Of a stretch of DNA of 64,000 nucleotides, positions 7,329-16,839 are shown one piece after another (the stretch's first letter is position 1; each line of letters opens with the position of its first letter). The notes beneath the pieces were generated by a model that made no database searches, was not told where the DNA came from, and saw only the letters and a program-made list of their open reading frames with translations. A program made the position numbers and the translations under genes. Origin of the DNA: CAYRQP01 sp964426545 (GTDB lineage Bacteria; Fermentibacterota; Fermentibacteria; Fermentibacterales; JCC-6); NCBI GenBank assembly GCA_964426545.1, contig CAYRQP010000004.1, forward strand, positions 1-64,000. Reading direction: 5' to 3'.

Positions 7329-10223
7329 ATGTATAATAGAAAAATGAATATATCAGAATTGTACGAGGGGCATTACAGGGCGCTTGAAAAAGAGTTTCTG
7401 GAACTCATTTTAAAGTTGAGTAGCAGCGGAGAAAAGATTACTGCAATTGCTGCGGGGGCCGGGCAGCTTAATGAACTCCGGAAACTGATTCTTTCAAACA
7501 GTGATAAAAGAGTTTTCGCAGGAATCGACTTTCTTCCGGGGATACAGTATCTGGCAAGAAAAATAAGTTCATTCCCGATTAATCCGGAGAAGGTCAGCCA
7601 CGCAGACAGAACTATTTTTGCATTCCGGGCAATGCAGGATATAAAAGAGAACAAACCACTCTACCATTTACGAAGCAACATAGAAACCACACATTCGATG
7701 GGTTCTTTCTTAGAGATGCTTCTGGAACAGGGAGTGACTCCCGAAATATATGAAACAATAACCCTCTCTCTCGGTGCCGGACCCAGCGAAACAGAAGAGG
7801 TCATCGGACAAGTGTTTAAAAAATATGATGACCTTCGAGAAAGAGTTTACCACCAGTGCGACGATCTGTATATGAAACAGGATACAACGGAAACCCTTTC
7901 CGGAGTGTTCGTGTTTTATGGTTTCTATGACCTGAATCCGGGTCAGCGCAGATTCCTCGAAGCATTTGCAAAAAGGACATCGAAGATGTACTGGTTCAGT
8001 CCTCTTTCGGACAATTCTCCATGGGCTGATATTTACTCCCGTACAAAGAAACTACTGAATAAAACAGGTTCAAGATGCGATACGCATATAGAAATGAACA
8101 GTTTCGGACAATTCTTCGAATCGCTGTTGAGTAATAAGAACAATAGCAAGAACAAGAAAATTACCGTTCCGGCTGAATTCAGAATAACGGCATCATCCGG
8201 AGAAATGGGTGCCTGCAGAGATACTCTGTCAAGAATAACAGAACTTCATGCCGAAGGAGTGCCATACAGCAAAATCGCAGTCGTTCGTAGAAAACAGGGG
8301 TATGGCAGCCTGGTGCGCATGGCTCATCACGAAGGAATACCGGTAAAGGATAACCTAAAAGCAAAGGTATCTGAACTTCCGGAGGTAAATCTGTTACTTC
8401 TTTTAACAAGTCTTGAATCAGGACAGTTCCACTATCTGCTTCTTCAGGAGATTCTATCAACCGGTCTGCTTAAATCAGAGATGGCCTATCCCGCATCGAA
8501 CATTTCAACAATCGTTTTAGAGTGTGGGGTGAGATTCAATCGAAACGAATGGAAAAAGTGGTATTCCACTGCCGACCCGGACAATAAACTGCGACAATTA
8601 CTTCAGAAACTAGATGAATTTTACGGCACGCTCCCTAAAAAGGCACATCCAATCGATTATCTGAACCGTCTGAGAAAATTATTCGAGAGATTGTATTGTT
8701 TTGAAATCAGCGGAGATCTCGAAGATTTACTGTTCAGGAAGGAAGTATGGCTGGCTGAAGCGAAGATTGATTGGAGTCAGTTTTCTTCCATGATGCAGAT
8801 TCAGCTGCGGGAACAGGACGTAGAACTCAGTTCAGGTGATCCAGATGGTTTTTCCGTTCTTACAATCGAGAAAGTCCGCGGGAGTAAGTTCGATTCCGTA
8901 ATCATAATGGACCTCGAAGAAGGAATCTATCCCAAACCGGTGGTTGAAGATCCGAGATTGACGGAGGACCTGCGGACGCACCTTCAGATGTCCCGTAAAC
9001 TTGAAAGAGAAATCGAAGACGGCTTTCTTATCAGACAGGCGGCTGAAGCTGCACAGAAAACTCTTGATATCATCTACCGCCAGCGTGATGTAAAAGGGAC
9101 GGAAATTTATCCATCTTCGTTTATTTATGAATTAGTATCGAAAAGAGAAAATTGGTTTAAAGTATCCTCTTCCTCTCCGTACACTCAATTGCTGGGAGGC
9201 AGCCACAAACTTCACGAAACTGTTGATCTTATCAAAGACAACAAGACGCCTGATTCTCCCTTCTTTACACGAGGTTGTAATGCGTCCGGAAGCAGAATGG
9301 ACTTTTCTGCTGATTTCGATGAATATGACGGTATTCTCGAAGAAAATGTTTATCATCACTCAACTTATAGTGCGACGATGCTGGAAGAATATATAAAATG
9401 CCCTTTTGCATTTCTTGCCGGGCGTATCTGGAGGCTGAAGAAAAAAGAACTTGCGGGGATATCCACAACTCCAACACCGATGAAAAAAGGAATCTTCGTT
9501 CATGATGCAGTTGAAGAGATAGTAGAAAAATACAATTTTGCGGCTAATAGAAAACAGATTAAAGAAATACTCGTAATTGCAGCAGAAAAAGAGAACATAG
9601 CAAAAAAGATAGGCAGCGAAACTCTCAAAGATGTCTTTATAGAAGAACAGGAAAGTATCATTTTCGAAACATTGCAGCAGCACAAGGACAAATCATGGAA
9701 GTTTTTCAGAAAAGAAGAAAGACTCACCGGGAAAATTGGAGATATCGATATAGAAGGACGAATTGACCTTATACTTGAGAATGACAAATCTGAGTTAATT
9801 ATCATCGACCTGAAAACCGGAAGACTGCCGGAAAATAAGAGTACAGAAGAGGGCAATGAATTCCAATTACCTTTCTACTATCAACTCGTAACACAATCCT
9901 ATCCCGGAAAGAAGATAGAGGGAGTCTGTTACATGGCTGTAAGCGCCCGCGAGCCCGGAAATCTGGAAGGATTTACAGCAGACGAAATGCAGGAAATTCT
10001 AGATGCCGGATTCGAAGAGAGCATCAGTGAAATAATAGAACTTCTGAATGGCGGCATATTCCCGCCGCTTCCGAGGAATACGAAGAACCACCCCTGCACC
10101 TATTGCGATTTCAGGGCTCTTTGCAGGCGAACTCCTTATGAGCGGCTGAAATCGAAAGCCGAAGTATCAACAGTGGCGAGATTACTTGCAGAAGAGATAA
10201 ATAACAAAGATGAGAAATGGTAA
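7329..10223 (+). CDS. addB: AddB/RecB-type PD-(D/E)XK exonuclease subunit
   Basis: This 964-residue protein pairs with the AddA-like helicase that overlaps its 3' end. The C-terminal third contains a PD-(D/E)XK nuclease (GRIDLILENDK, then IIIDLKTGR near residue 823, then QLPFYYQLV). It also has a Cys arrangement typical of the AddB iron-sulfur cluster: YIKCPFAF near 690 and CTYCDFRALC near 925. The N-terminal two thirds look like an inactive UvrD-like helicase; the site expected to be a Walker A reads AAGAGQLNELR and lacks GKT. With AddA it should resect double-strand DNA ends for recombination. The start is weakly supported: ATG 7329 or ATG 7344 both lack a strong ribosome site. Confidence 0.82.
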   Translation: MYNRKMNISELYEGHYRALEKEFLELILKLSSSGEKITAIAAGAGQLNELRKLILSNSDKRVFAGIDFLPGIQYLARKISSFPINPEKVSHADRTIFAFRAMQDIKENKPLYHLRSNIETTHSMGSFLEMLLEQGVTPEIYETITLSLGAGPSETEEVIGQVFKKYDDLRERVYHQCDDLYMKQDTTETLSGVFVFYGFYDLNPGQRRFLEAFAKRTSKMYWFSPLSDNSPWADIYSRTKKLLNKTGSRCDTHIEMNSFGQFFESLLSNKNNSKNKKITVPAEFRITASSGEMGACRDTLSRITELHAEGVPYSKIAVVRRKQGYGSLVRMAHHEGIPVKDNLKAKVSELPEVNLLLLLTSLESGQFHYLLLQEILSTGLLKSEMAYPASNISTIVLECGVRFNRNEWKKWYSTADPDNKLRQLLQKLDEFYGTLPKKAHPIDYLNRLRKLFERLYCFEISGDLEDLLFRKEVWLAEAKIDWSQFSSMMQIQLREQDVELSSGDPDGFSVLTIEKVRGSKFDSVIIMDLEEGIYPKPVVEDPRLTEDLRTHLQMSRKLEREIEDGFLIRQAAEAAQKTLDIIYRQRDVKGTEIYPSSFIYELVSKRENWFKVSSSSPYTQLLGGSHKLHETVDLIKDNKTPDSPFFTRGCNASGSRMDFSADFDEYDGILEENVYHHSTYSATMLEEYIKCPFAFLAGRIWRLKKKELAGISTTPTPMKKGIFVHDAVEEIVEKYNFAANRKQIKEILVIAAEKENIAKKIGSETLKDVFIEEQESIIFETLQQHKDKSWKFFRKEERLTGKIGDIDIEGRIDLILENDKSELIIIDLKTGRLPENKSTEEGNEFQLPFYYQLVTQSYPGKKIEGVCYMAVSAREPGNLEGFTADEMQEILDAGFEESISEIIELLNGGIFPPLPRNTKNHPCTYCDFRALCRRTPYERLKSKAEVSTVARLLAEEINNKDEKW

Positions 10224-13200
10224 AATGAAGCCACCGGACCAAGCCAAACGAGAAGCCATACAGAACGAAAAGGACAGAAATGTAACTGTGCAGGCAAGCG
10301 CAGGCACAGGCAAAACAACCTTAATGGTCGACAGGGTTCTCACACTGATACAAGGCGGCATAGTAATAGATAAATTAGTGGTTGTAACATTTACAAATGC
10401 GGCGGCAGCAGAACTTAGAACACGCATAAGAGAAAAACTCAAGGCAAGCGGCTGCCCGGAAGCTGACGAAGCGCTGAAAAATATATCAGCTGCATGGATA
10501 GGCACTATTCACAGTTTCGCATCCCGATTGCTGAAGGAGATGTTTCACTATACAGGGGCAGACCCTTCTTTCAGGGTTTCGGACGGGCATTTCACACCGG
10601 AGGAAATAGAGAGAAAATGGGATATATGGCTACACAGCCTTACTACTGCAGAATTCAACAGATACCGCGATGCTCTCGTTCAGGTAAAAGACAAAACTCT
10701 TCGTGAAATTGTAATTGGCCTGGAATCCCGCAGATGGGCTCAAGAGCGGGATTGCCTTGGACATGTGGATGATATGTGTGAGAAGCCCCTTATTGCTTTT
10801 GAAGCAGAAGCCCGGGGTTTGCTTGACCTGTGTACCGACACATCAGATGCACAGTATATAAACGTAGAAAAACTTCAAAAAGACCTTCTTGGCGCAAATG
10901 CCGGTTCTTCCCCAAAAACCGCAAAGACAATGCTGGATTATACAAACTATAAATTGACCACGGGAAGCAAAAAACACTGGGACAATGAAACCCTAAAAGA
11001 GAAGGTGAAGCCTTTCCTGAAACACGCAAGGGATGAAATCCGTGATATGGCGGAAATTATAGAGGCAGAAGATCTGACGACACAGGTGTGGGAACTTACA
11101 TCCGGTTTCGCAAGAAAACTGCGGGAAGAATGGGATGCGGACAAAAGTCGACTTTCCTTCAATGACCTGTTGTACATGGCATGGCAGGCAATAAAGAATA
11201 ATTCCAAATTACAGCAACATCTTAAAAAGAAATTTTCACATGTAATGATAGACGAATTTCAGGATACGAGCAAAGGGCAGGTGAATTTCTTTACGGAGTT
11301 TCTTGTCAATGCGGGAATAATACCCCCCGGCAGAATTACTATCGTTGCAGATGACAAACAATCTATTTACGGCTGGCGAAATGCCGATATTGTGACATAT
11401 AAGACATTCTGCGACGACCTAAAGGCAAATAACGCTCTCTCTGAGACAATAGAAACCAATTTCAGAAGCACGAAAAGCATTATTGAATTCATAAATATTT
11501 TCGGAGAAAGACTGTTTAGCTCTCAAACTGAGGAGGAAAAGCCGTTTGGATGTAAGTATTCAAAGATAATTCCCCCGGTAAATGCGGCTCAGGGAGAAAA
11601 AGTGACGGTCAGAGTCATTCCGGCAATTCCGGAAGAGCTTGAGAATAAATATTCCAAAGGTGAATATGGTGCAAAACTACAGGCAATAGAAGCCAGAGAG
11701 TACATTCAGGAAAAGATAAGTAAGGGGGAATCCCCGGAGAATTTCGCGCTGCTGGTCAAGTCCACAACGCATTTGCATCATTTTGTCAATGAATTCGAAC
11801 AAGCAGACATACCTTATTTTGTTGAGGCTACGAGGGAATTCAGGAGCCGCCCGGAAATAATCGACCTGAGAGAGATGATCAACTGTCTCCTGAACCCGAC
11901 TTATTCTCTTTCATGGGTTCACGTTTTGCGTTCTTATTTTTTCGGAATTTCAGACAGGGTGATAGATAAAGCAATAAAAGAAGGCACAGTGGGTTTTCTC
12001 TTTGAAAGGGCCGATTGTCCCGAAGCCGTGAAAGCGGCTAACAAGTGCCTTCGAAGACTGCAGAAATCCATCAGGAGCATTCCGCTTTCAGATTTTATTT
12101 TCGAATTGTATCTACAGAGCAACCTTATTCCAATAATTGTTGCGTCCGGTTACCAGGAAGTAAGACGCCTCGGAAACCTCCAGTACATTCTGGAGGAAAT
12201 TTTGTCGGGAGAAGTCTCAACAGCTCAGGAACTTTTGTGTTATCTGGATGAGGAGCTCGGCCCCACAAAAACAGAAGAACCGTCAACGCTTCCTGAAAAT
12301 GGTGGAGCAGTTACAATAACAACAATCCACCGGGCAAAGGGACTTGGCTGGAAACATGTGATATTTGCAGCCCCGTCGAGGGGCGGTGGTAACAGGAGCT
12401 CCTTAATATCGTACGAGCATGCAGGAGAACTGGCATTTAATCTCGGTATCACTCTGGATTTCAGAAATGAAAAGTATAAAATGCGGACGCCGTATTGGCA
12501 CAGGATTAAGAAAACTGAAAAAGCCCGCAAGCTGGCGGAAGACAGAAGACTCATTTATGTGGCGGTTACCCGGGCCAAGGAATCACTGCTTCTCTTTACA
12601 AAGCCACCCCCGAAGGGCAAAAACCCGAAACCGAATGCGTCGAATATATTCAGGGACTGCATCGATTATGTGGAATTGGAAAAGCCGGAATTAATGGATA
12701 TGTGTAGATTAGATCCCATAGAGGAATTTGTATCCGATACAAAGAAGAGAACTACCGTACCGCTGAATAACGATTTCAAAAAACACTGCAGCACAGAGTT
12801 CTATTCTATTGCACCGGAATTGACGGATAGGCAGAACGAAGGGGCAAAGATAGGCGACATGGTTCACTCGGTGATGGAGAAAATATCCTTCGATGACCCT
12901 AAAGGATGGTTCAGTGACAACGAGATTTATATAAAGCAGTCTTGTTCAGGTCATTTTGAAGATGTAAAAGAGTTTTCCCTGAATTTCTTTGAAATGAAGT
13001 TGCCTTTCACCTTGGAAGAAGCAGAGATAGTAGGCAGGGAATATCCCTATATCGTACAAACAGACACAGGCGTTAAGCAAAGATACATAGATCTTCTGCT
13101 TAAAATAGATGATAGACTTCTGGTAATCGATTACAAGACCGATTCATTCGAAAACAGGACAGGGAAAGAAGTGGCAGAAGGATACTTCGAAAAACAGCAG

Positions 13201-13305
13201 CACTATCTCGATGATGTTTCAGAGTTTCTCAAACTCCCGGCAACAGGCTATCTTGTTTTCCTGCGAGAGAAGACAGTATTCTCAGTTCCGTCTGACAAGA
13301 ACTGA
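10210..13305 (+). CDS. addA: AddA-type UvrD/REP helicase-nuclease
   Basis: A 1031-residue superfamily 1 helicase. Walker A is ASAGTGKTT (about residue 30), motif II MIDEFQDTS (about 345), motif III ADDKQSIYGWRNAD, motif V TIHRAKGLGWKHV and motif VI YVAVTRAKE (about 782). The C-terminus is a RecB-type nuclease: GDMVHSVMEKI, then RYIDLLLKI, then VIDYKTDSF (about 972) and QQHYLDD. This domain order is that of AddA, the motor and one nuclease of AddAB. The gene overlaps addB by 14 bases; an alternative start at 10225 (MKPPDQAKRE) would leave a one-base gap after the addB stop. The absence of RecBCD subunits nearby and the AddB partner support the AddAB assignment. Confidence 0.88.
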   Translation: MRNGKMKPPDQAKREAIQNEKDRNVTVQASAGTGKTTLMVDRVLTLIQGGIVIDKLVVVTFTNAAAAELRTRIREKLKASGCPEADEALKNISAAWIGTIHSFASRLLKEMFHYTGADPSFRVSDGHFTPEEIERKWDIWLHSLTTAEFNRYRDALVQVKDKTLREIVIGLESRRWAQERDCLGHVDDMCEKPLIAFEAEARGLLDLCTDTSDAQYINVEKLQKDLLGANAGSSPKTAKTMLDYTNYKLTTGSKKHWDNETLKEKVKPFLKHARDEIRDMAEIIEAEDLTTQVWELTSGFARKLREEWDADKSRLSFNDLLYMAWQAIKNNSKLQQHLKKKFSHVMIDEFQDTSKGQVNFFTEFLVNAGIIPPGRITIVADDKQSIYGWRNADIVTYKTFCDDLKANNALSETIETNFRSTKSIIEFINIFGERLFSSQTEEEKPFGCKYSKIIPPVNAAQGEKVTVRVIPAIPEELENKYSKGEYGAKLQAIEAREYIQEKISKGESPENFALLVKSTTHLHHFVNEFEQADIPYFVEATREFRSRPEIIDLREMINCLLNPTYSLSWVHVLRSYFFGISDRVIDKAIKEGTVGFLFERADCPEAVKAANKCLRRLQKSIRSIPLSDFIFELYLQSNLIPIIVASGYQEVRRLGNLQYILEEILSGEVSTAQELLCYLDEELGPTKTEEPSTLPENGGAVTITTIHRAKGLGWKHVIFAAPSRGGGNRSSLISYEHAGELAFNLGITLDFRNEKYKMRTPYWHRIKKTEKARKLAEDRRLIYVAVTRAKESLLLFTKPPPKGKNPKPNASNIFRDCIDYVELEKPELMDMCRLDPIEEFVSDTKKRTTVPLNNDFKKHCSTEFYSIAPELTDRQNEGAKIGDMVHSVMEKISFDDPKGWFSDNEIYIKQSCSGHFEDVKEFSLNFFEMKLPFTLEEAEIVGREYPYIVQTDTGVKQRYIDLLLKIDDRLLVIDYKTDSFENRTGKEVAEGYFEKQQHYLDDVSEFLKLPATGYLVFLREKTVFSVPSDKN

Positions 13306-13311
13306 TATCCA

Positions 13312-14157
13312 TTATTTGTACCCTATCAGATTGATTCCCAAAACAGCTTTTACAGGAAGAAAACGGGCAACTGTTTTTCTTAATCCCACAGGCAGTAAAC
13401 CAAGCAATGTCTCACACGCCAATGCCGCCCATACAGGGAATCTGATGTACTTCCCCCTACCGCCGGCATAGAGTGTGACTTTCGAGAACCCGGCTGCTTT
13501 AAACCCGGCTCGAAGATCTGCAACGCTGTATTCCTTCAAGTGAAAACCTGTTGCCGTGTTATCAAAGTACTTGGAAATATCGTGAGGGCCTGAGAATTTG
13601 TTAGGTGTCAGACAGATATACTTTCCGTCGGGCGCGAGTGCCTTATACATGTTTTTCAGCTGCGAATTAACATCATCGGGATGCAGATGTTCCATCAGTT
13701 GATTGCTGTAAGCCAGGTTGATACTTCCGTCCGGAACAGGAATATCGGAACCATCGGAAATAACCAGCCTGAAGTTGTCCGGGAGTAACAAGTCCTTTGT
13801 AACTTCATTGGAAACATCAATAGCATGAACAAGTTCAACCTGTTCTGCTACCTTCAGCGAAAGACCGCAATCACCCGGACCCACCTCAAGAAAAGATGTG
13901 TTTCCGTCTATAAATCTCTTCACAAGGCAATACTGCTGTTCTATATGTTTCCCCGTAAGTTCAGGGAATTGTTCCCCGCGGTTTTGCTGAATGTGCGGAA
14001 GGCGGCGGTGGAATTCGTCATAGAGAGTTGTATACAGATTCTGTCTTTCAGAAGCATCGGCATTTCGAAGTACAGATGCTAGTTCTTTCTCAATTTCATA
14101 CTGTTCTCTAATTTGTTCAGTCGTACTTTGAGCGGATTTAGACATGTTTGTTTTCAT
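13312..14157 (-). CDS. class I SAM-dependent methyltransferase
   Basis: The start is placed at ATG 14157 (MKTNMSKSAQ), next to a GGGGGAGAG site; ATG 14145 is an alternative with better spacing. The core has motif I FLEVGPGDCGLSLKVAE, an acidic SAM-ribose position in HAIDVSN, SDGSDIPVPDGSINLAYSN and MEHLHPDDVNSQLKNMYKALAPDGKYICLTPN, typical of Methyltransf_11/23 enzymes. A helical N-terminal extension of about 90 residues precedes it and a short hydrophobic C-terminal segment follows, which might touch a membrane. The substrate cannot be read from the sequence. It converges on addA with only six bases between stops. Such genes are often involved in polysaccharide or lipid modification, but nothing nearby proves it. 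Confidence 0.78.
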   Translation of the reverse strand: MKTNMSKSAQSTTEQIREQYEIEKELASVLRNADASERQNLYTTLYDEFHRRLPHIQQNRGEQFPELTGKHIEQQYCLVKRFIDGNTSFLEVGPGDCGLSLKVAEQVELVHAIDVSNEVTKDLLLPDNFRLVISDGSDIPVPDGSINLAYSNQLMEHLHPDDVNSQLKNMYKALAPDGKYICLTPNKFSGPHDISKYFDNTATGFHLKEYSVADLRAGFKAAGFSKVTLYAGGRGKYIRFPVWAALACETLLGLLPVGLRKTVARFLPVKAVLGINLIGYK

Positions 14158-14342
14158 CTCTCCCCCAAAAGGCAGCTCCATCACAACAACAGTAATATAC
14201 ATGTCTGTACTGATAAATAGAAGATTACATCAGAAAAAACATTTTGATTAGCTGCAGAAACTCTTCTACCGGGAATACCCGTGATACATCAGGAATGAAT
14301 CATCATACAAAGCAAAGAACAAGAAACTTATTAGGGAGCGTA

Positions 14343-14371
14343 TTGACAATGCACATATTAGTGTGTATAAA
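14343..14371 (+). promoter_or_regulatory. near-consensus sigma70 promoter of the toxin-antitoxin pair
   Basis: TTGACA at 14343-14348, a 17-base spacer and TATAAA at 14366-14371 lie 20 bases before the antitoxin start. AGGAGGT (14379-14385) is the ribosome site. The ribbon-helix-helix antitoxin would be expected to bind in this interval. Confidence 0.75.
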
Positions 14372-14391
14372 TTATACAGGAGGTGATGTGC

Positions 14392-14613
14392 ATGGCGCGA
14401 TTGAATATTACACTACCCGACGAAGTAGCAGAGCGAATAGCAGATAAATACAATAAGAGCCGCTATATAGCCGAAGCTCTTGTTGAAAAACTAGACAGGG
14501 AAGAAAGAGAAAGAATAGAATTAGGACTTCGAGAAGGCTACATTGCCAGAAAAGAAGAGAATTCAAAGCTCATTGATGACTGGAAATATGCAGATATGGA
14601 AACATGGGATTAG
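14392..14613 (+). CDS. ribbon-helix-helix antitoxin of a MazEF-like module
   Basis: The ATG at 14392 is eight bases after AGGAGG; an ATG at 14383 would be too close to it. The 73-residue product opens with ARLNITLPDEVAERIADKYN, the strand-helix pattern of ribbon-helix-helix DNA-binding domains (CopG/MetJ fold). It continues as a charged helix and ends in WKYADMETWD, the acidic/aromatic tail that typically occupies the toxin's RNA site. It overlaps the toxin gene by ten bases, so the two are translationally coupled, and the promoter immediately upstream is a likely autoregulation target. Confidence 0.85.
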   Translation: MARLNITLPDEVAERIADKYNKSRYIAEALVEKLDREERERIELGLREGYIARKEENSKLIDDWKYADMETWD

Positions 14614-14957
14614 AAGAATACCCCAGGCGCGGTGATGTCTTTCTTGCTAGTTTGGACCCGACACTAGGCTCTGAAATCAAGAAAACCCGTCCGGTTCTGG
14701 TCATTTCCAACAATACCGGGAATGAGCTGGCGCAAACAATAACTGTTATTCCAATATCATCAGGCTCACAGACTAAATATCCATTTGAATCATTGGTATC
14801 TTCGGGAGAATCAGGACTCCTACATGACTCAAAGGCTAAATGCGAACAGATAAGATTCATCGATAAACAACGGATAGTCAAGAAACTGGGACATGTTACA
14901 GATGCAGAAATGTCCGCGGCAGAAGAAGCGCTTCTGATTCATCTCGGCATGTATTAG
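14604..14957 (+). CDS. mazF: MazF/PemK-family endoribonuclease toxin
   Basis: The 117 residues contain RRGDVFLASLDPTLGSEIKK followed by TRPVLVISN, TVIPISS and CEQIRFIDKQRI, the standard strands of the MazF/PemK/CcdB barrel. The conserved Arg in TRPVLV and Thr/Ser in the following strand are the usual RNA-cleavage residues. MazF toxins cut mRNA at short motifs to arrest growth; the cognate antitoxin is encoded directly upstream. Length and motifs are complete, so it is probably active. The cleavage motif cannot be predicted from this. Confidence 0.92.
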   Translation: MGLEEYPRRGDVFLASLDPTLGSEIKKTRPVLVISNNTGNELAQTITVIPISSGSQTKYPFESLVSSGESGLLHDSKAKCEQIRFIDKQRIVKKLGHVTDAEMSAAEEALLIHLGMY

Positions 14958-15002
14958 TTTTCATTATCAGAAAATCACACTCGAAACAGTAGGGGATAAT
15001 AA

Positions 15003-15497
15003 GTGAAAAAACACAAACTCATCATTCTAGACGCAGATGGAACTCTCAGATACTGTACTATTCCGGGGCAGCCCTGCCCAAACAACTCGGAAGAGTGGGA
15101 ACTGTATCCGGGCGTGAAAGAAATTCTCAACCGATATGATTGGGGAAACCCCAAAGAAGGTAAAATCGGTTATGGAATAGCAAGTAATCAGGGCGGAGTC
15201 GGATGCGGCTATTTCAGCGAGGAAACCGCCAAACAGCTGCTACAGGACACCTTCGAAGAAGCCTTCGGATTCAAGGCAGAAGTGAATACAATCGAAATGT
15301 GTGTTCATGTCCCGTATTCCGGATGCACCTGCAGAAAACCTGGTATTGGAATGATTACGAATCTGATGGAACGCTATCAGGTAACCCCGGCAGAAGTTCT
15401 GTTTGTGGGCGACAGGGATGCCGATAAGGGTGCTGCAGAAAACGCCGGATGCGACTTTGTATGGGCATGTGAATTTTTCGAGCGGGAGCCTGACTGA
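15003..15497 (+). CDS. HAD-IIIA phosphatase (GmhB/HisB-N type)
   Basis: This 164-residue protein starts at GTG 15003 behind GTAGGGGATAA. LDADGTLRYC is HAD motif I with both catalytic Asp residues, IASNQGGVG is motif II, CRKPGIGM supplies the motif III Lys region and VGDRDADKGAAENAG is motif IV. A Cys/His cluster (CVHVPYSGCTCRKPG) matches the zinc site of heptose-bisphosphate phosphatase GmhB and histidinol-phosphate phosphatase. Without heptose or histidine genes nearby the substrate is open; polynucleotide 3'-phosphatase relatives also share this layout. Its stop abuts the stop of the convergent glycosyltransferase with no gap. Confidence 0.8.
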   Translation: MKKHKLIILDADGTLRYCTIPGQPCPNNSEEWELYPGVKEILNRYDWGNPKEGKIGYGIASNQGGVGCGYFSEETAKQLLQDTFEEAFGFKAEVNTIEMCVHVPYSGCTCRKPGIGMITNLMERYQVTPAEVLFVGDRDADKGAAENAGCDFVWACEFFEREPD

Positions 15498-16766
15498 CTA
15501 TACCTTTGAAACAATCTTTTCAATAAGTTCTACAGCGTACTCCGTGCCGTTTTCTTCTTTCATCTTCAAAGAAATATCTACTGCTCTTTTCTGCATTTCA
15601 GGAGAGAGAGCAAGTTGCAGGGCTCTTGTAAGTTTTTTTTCAGTGATGTCCCTCCGCTGAAGTGCGGGAGGGGATATCCCCGCCTTATGAAGCTGCCTTC
15701 CCCAGAAATACTGGTCGACACCGAAAACAGAAACAACAGAAACGCATCCGTGCAGTGAAGCTGCATGAGAAGTTCCTGCTCCGCCGTGATGGACAACAAC
15801 ACGGCATTGTGGAAATACCTTACTGTGCGGACCCCTTTTAACATGAAATACACTGTCTGGAAAATCTATGTTCTTCATCTCGTTATGATCGCACTGCACG
15901 ATAGCGCGGCATCCAACGCTCTCAACTGCTTTCATGAATATCCGCACAAGATGTTCTGATTCCGGTTCGAATATCATCATGCTCCCAAATGTCATATAAA
16001 CAGGACTCTCTCCGGCATCGATGAAGCTCTGTACTCCTTCAGGCATTTGCTCGAATGTTTCCGTTGCAGGCTGAAAAAATCCGCATACATTGTTGTGTGC
16101 CGCCCAATCAGGGGGTTTCGGAAAAAGAGTCGGACTAGATTCAACAAGATTCAGCAGTTTAGACTCCAAGGCATCAGCACAATTCATCCAGTGATAAGAA
16201 ATTTCGAGTGTTCTGCAGATAGAAGAGACATTCTTGTTGAAAATATTCGTTAGGGCATTCATGCCGAGTTTCCATAGAAACGAGTTGATGGTTTTTCCAA
16301 ACCAGGGAACACCTGACGGGGGATAACTCACAGACGGTATTATTGCCGGTGTTGTCGAGACTGTTATGTGCGGAATCGGTTCTATCTGCAGAGCCAGCTT
16401 CATGGGCCACACAGCGAAATGTGAAATGACAAGGTCATTATTCCTGCAGAGTTCAAGCGCTTCGGGATACATGTCCTTTACCATGGGGTCGAACATATCT
16501 TCGAAGATACACTGAAACTGTTTCAGGGTGTTCCTGAGTTTGAAGGTTTTTTCTGCAAGGAATCTGAATTCTTCACGTGATTCGAAAAGCGGAGGAGTGT
16601 ATCGAACGGTATATTCGCCGCTGTCCGTAAGTTCGTTGAACTCGGAATTGTAGATGTTTGAGATAACGAGAGTTACTTCATGTCCAGCATCACTAAGAGC
16701 TCCGGCGAGATAAATTAAAGGTCTGTTATCCCCTTCGCTGCCCCATGACTGAATTCCGATTTTCAT
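15498..16766 (-). CDS. GT1-family glycosyltransferase (UDP-glucosyltransferase/MGT type)
   Basis: The 422 residues begin MKIGIQSWGSEGDNRPLIYL, the glycosyltransferase family 28 N-terminal opening. The C-terminal half has VYMTFGSMMIFEP and CRVVVHHGGAGTSHAASLHG followed by VFGVDQYFWGRQLHKAGI, the donor-binding signature of macrolide, sterol and zeaxanthin glucosyltransferases. It should transfer a sugar from a nucleotide donor to a small lipophilic acceptor in the cytoplasm. The acceptor is unknown. No other glycosyl or lipid gene is adjacent. Confidence 0.85.
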   Translation of the reverse strand: MKIGIQSWGSEGDNRPLIYLAGALSDAGHEVTLVISNIYNSEFNELTDSGEYTVRYTPPLFESREEFRFLAEKTFKLRNTLKQFQCIFEDMFDPMVKDMYPEALELCRNNDLVISHFAVWPMKLALQIEPIPHITVSTTPAIIPSVSYPPSGVPWFGKTINSFLWKLGMNALTNIFNKNVSSICRTLEISYHWMNCADALESKLLNLVESSPTLFPKPPDWAAHNNVCGFFQPATETFEQMPEGVQSFIDAGESPVYMTFGSMMIFEPESEHLVRIFMKAVESVGCRAIVQCDHNEMKNIDFPDSVFHVKRGPHSKVFPQCRVVVHHGGAGTSHAASLHGCVSVVSVFGVDQYFWGRQLHKAGISPPALQRRDITEKKLTRALQLALSPEMQKRAVDISLKMKEENGTEYAVELIEKIVSKV

Positions 16767-16798
16767 ATTTAATAAATATTAACACCTAATAAATAAAT

Positions 16799-16830
16799 TA
16801 GTGCCTGTCACTGATTAGCGACAGGCACTA
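16799..16830 (-). terminator. hairpin terminator after the gingipain-like gene
   Basis: An 11-base perfect stem (TAGTGCCTGTC / GACAGGCACTA, 16799-16809 and 16820-16830) with a 10-base loop lies between the stop of the 16840 gene and the start of the 16766 gene. On the minus strand the stem is followed by AATTTATTTATT, a reasonable T-rich tail. Confidence 0.7.
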
Positions 16831-16839
16831 TCAGCAAAA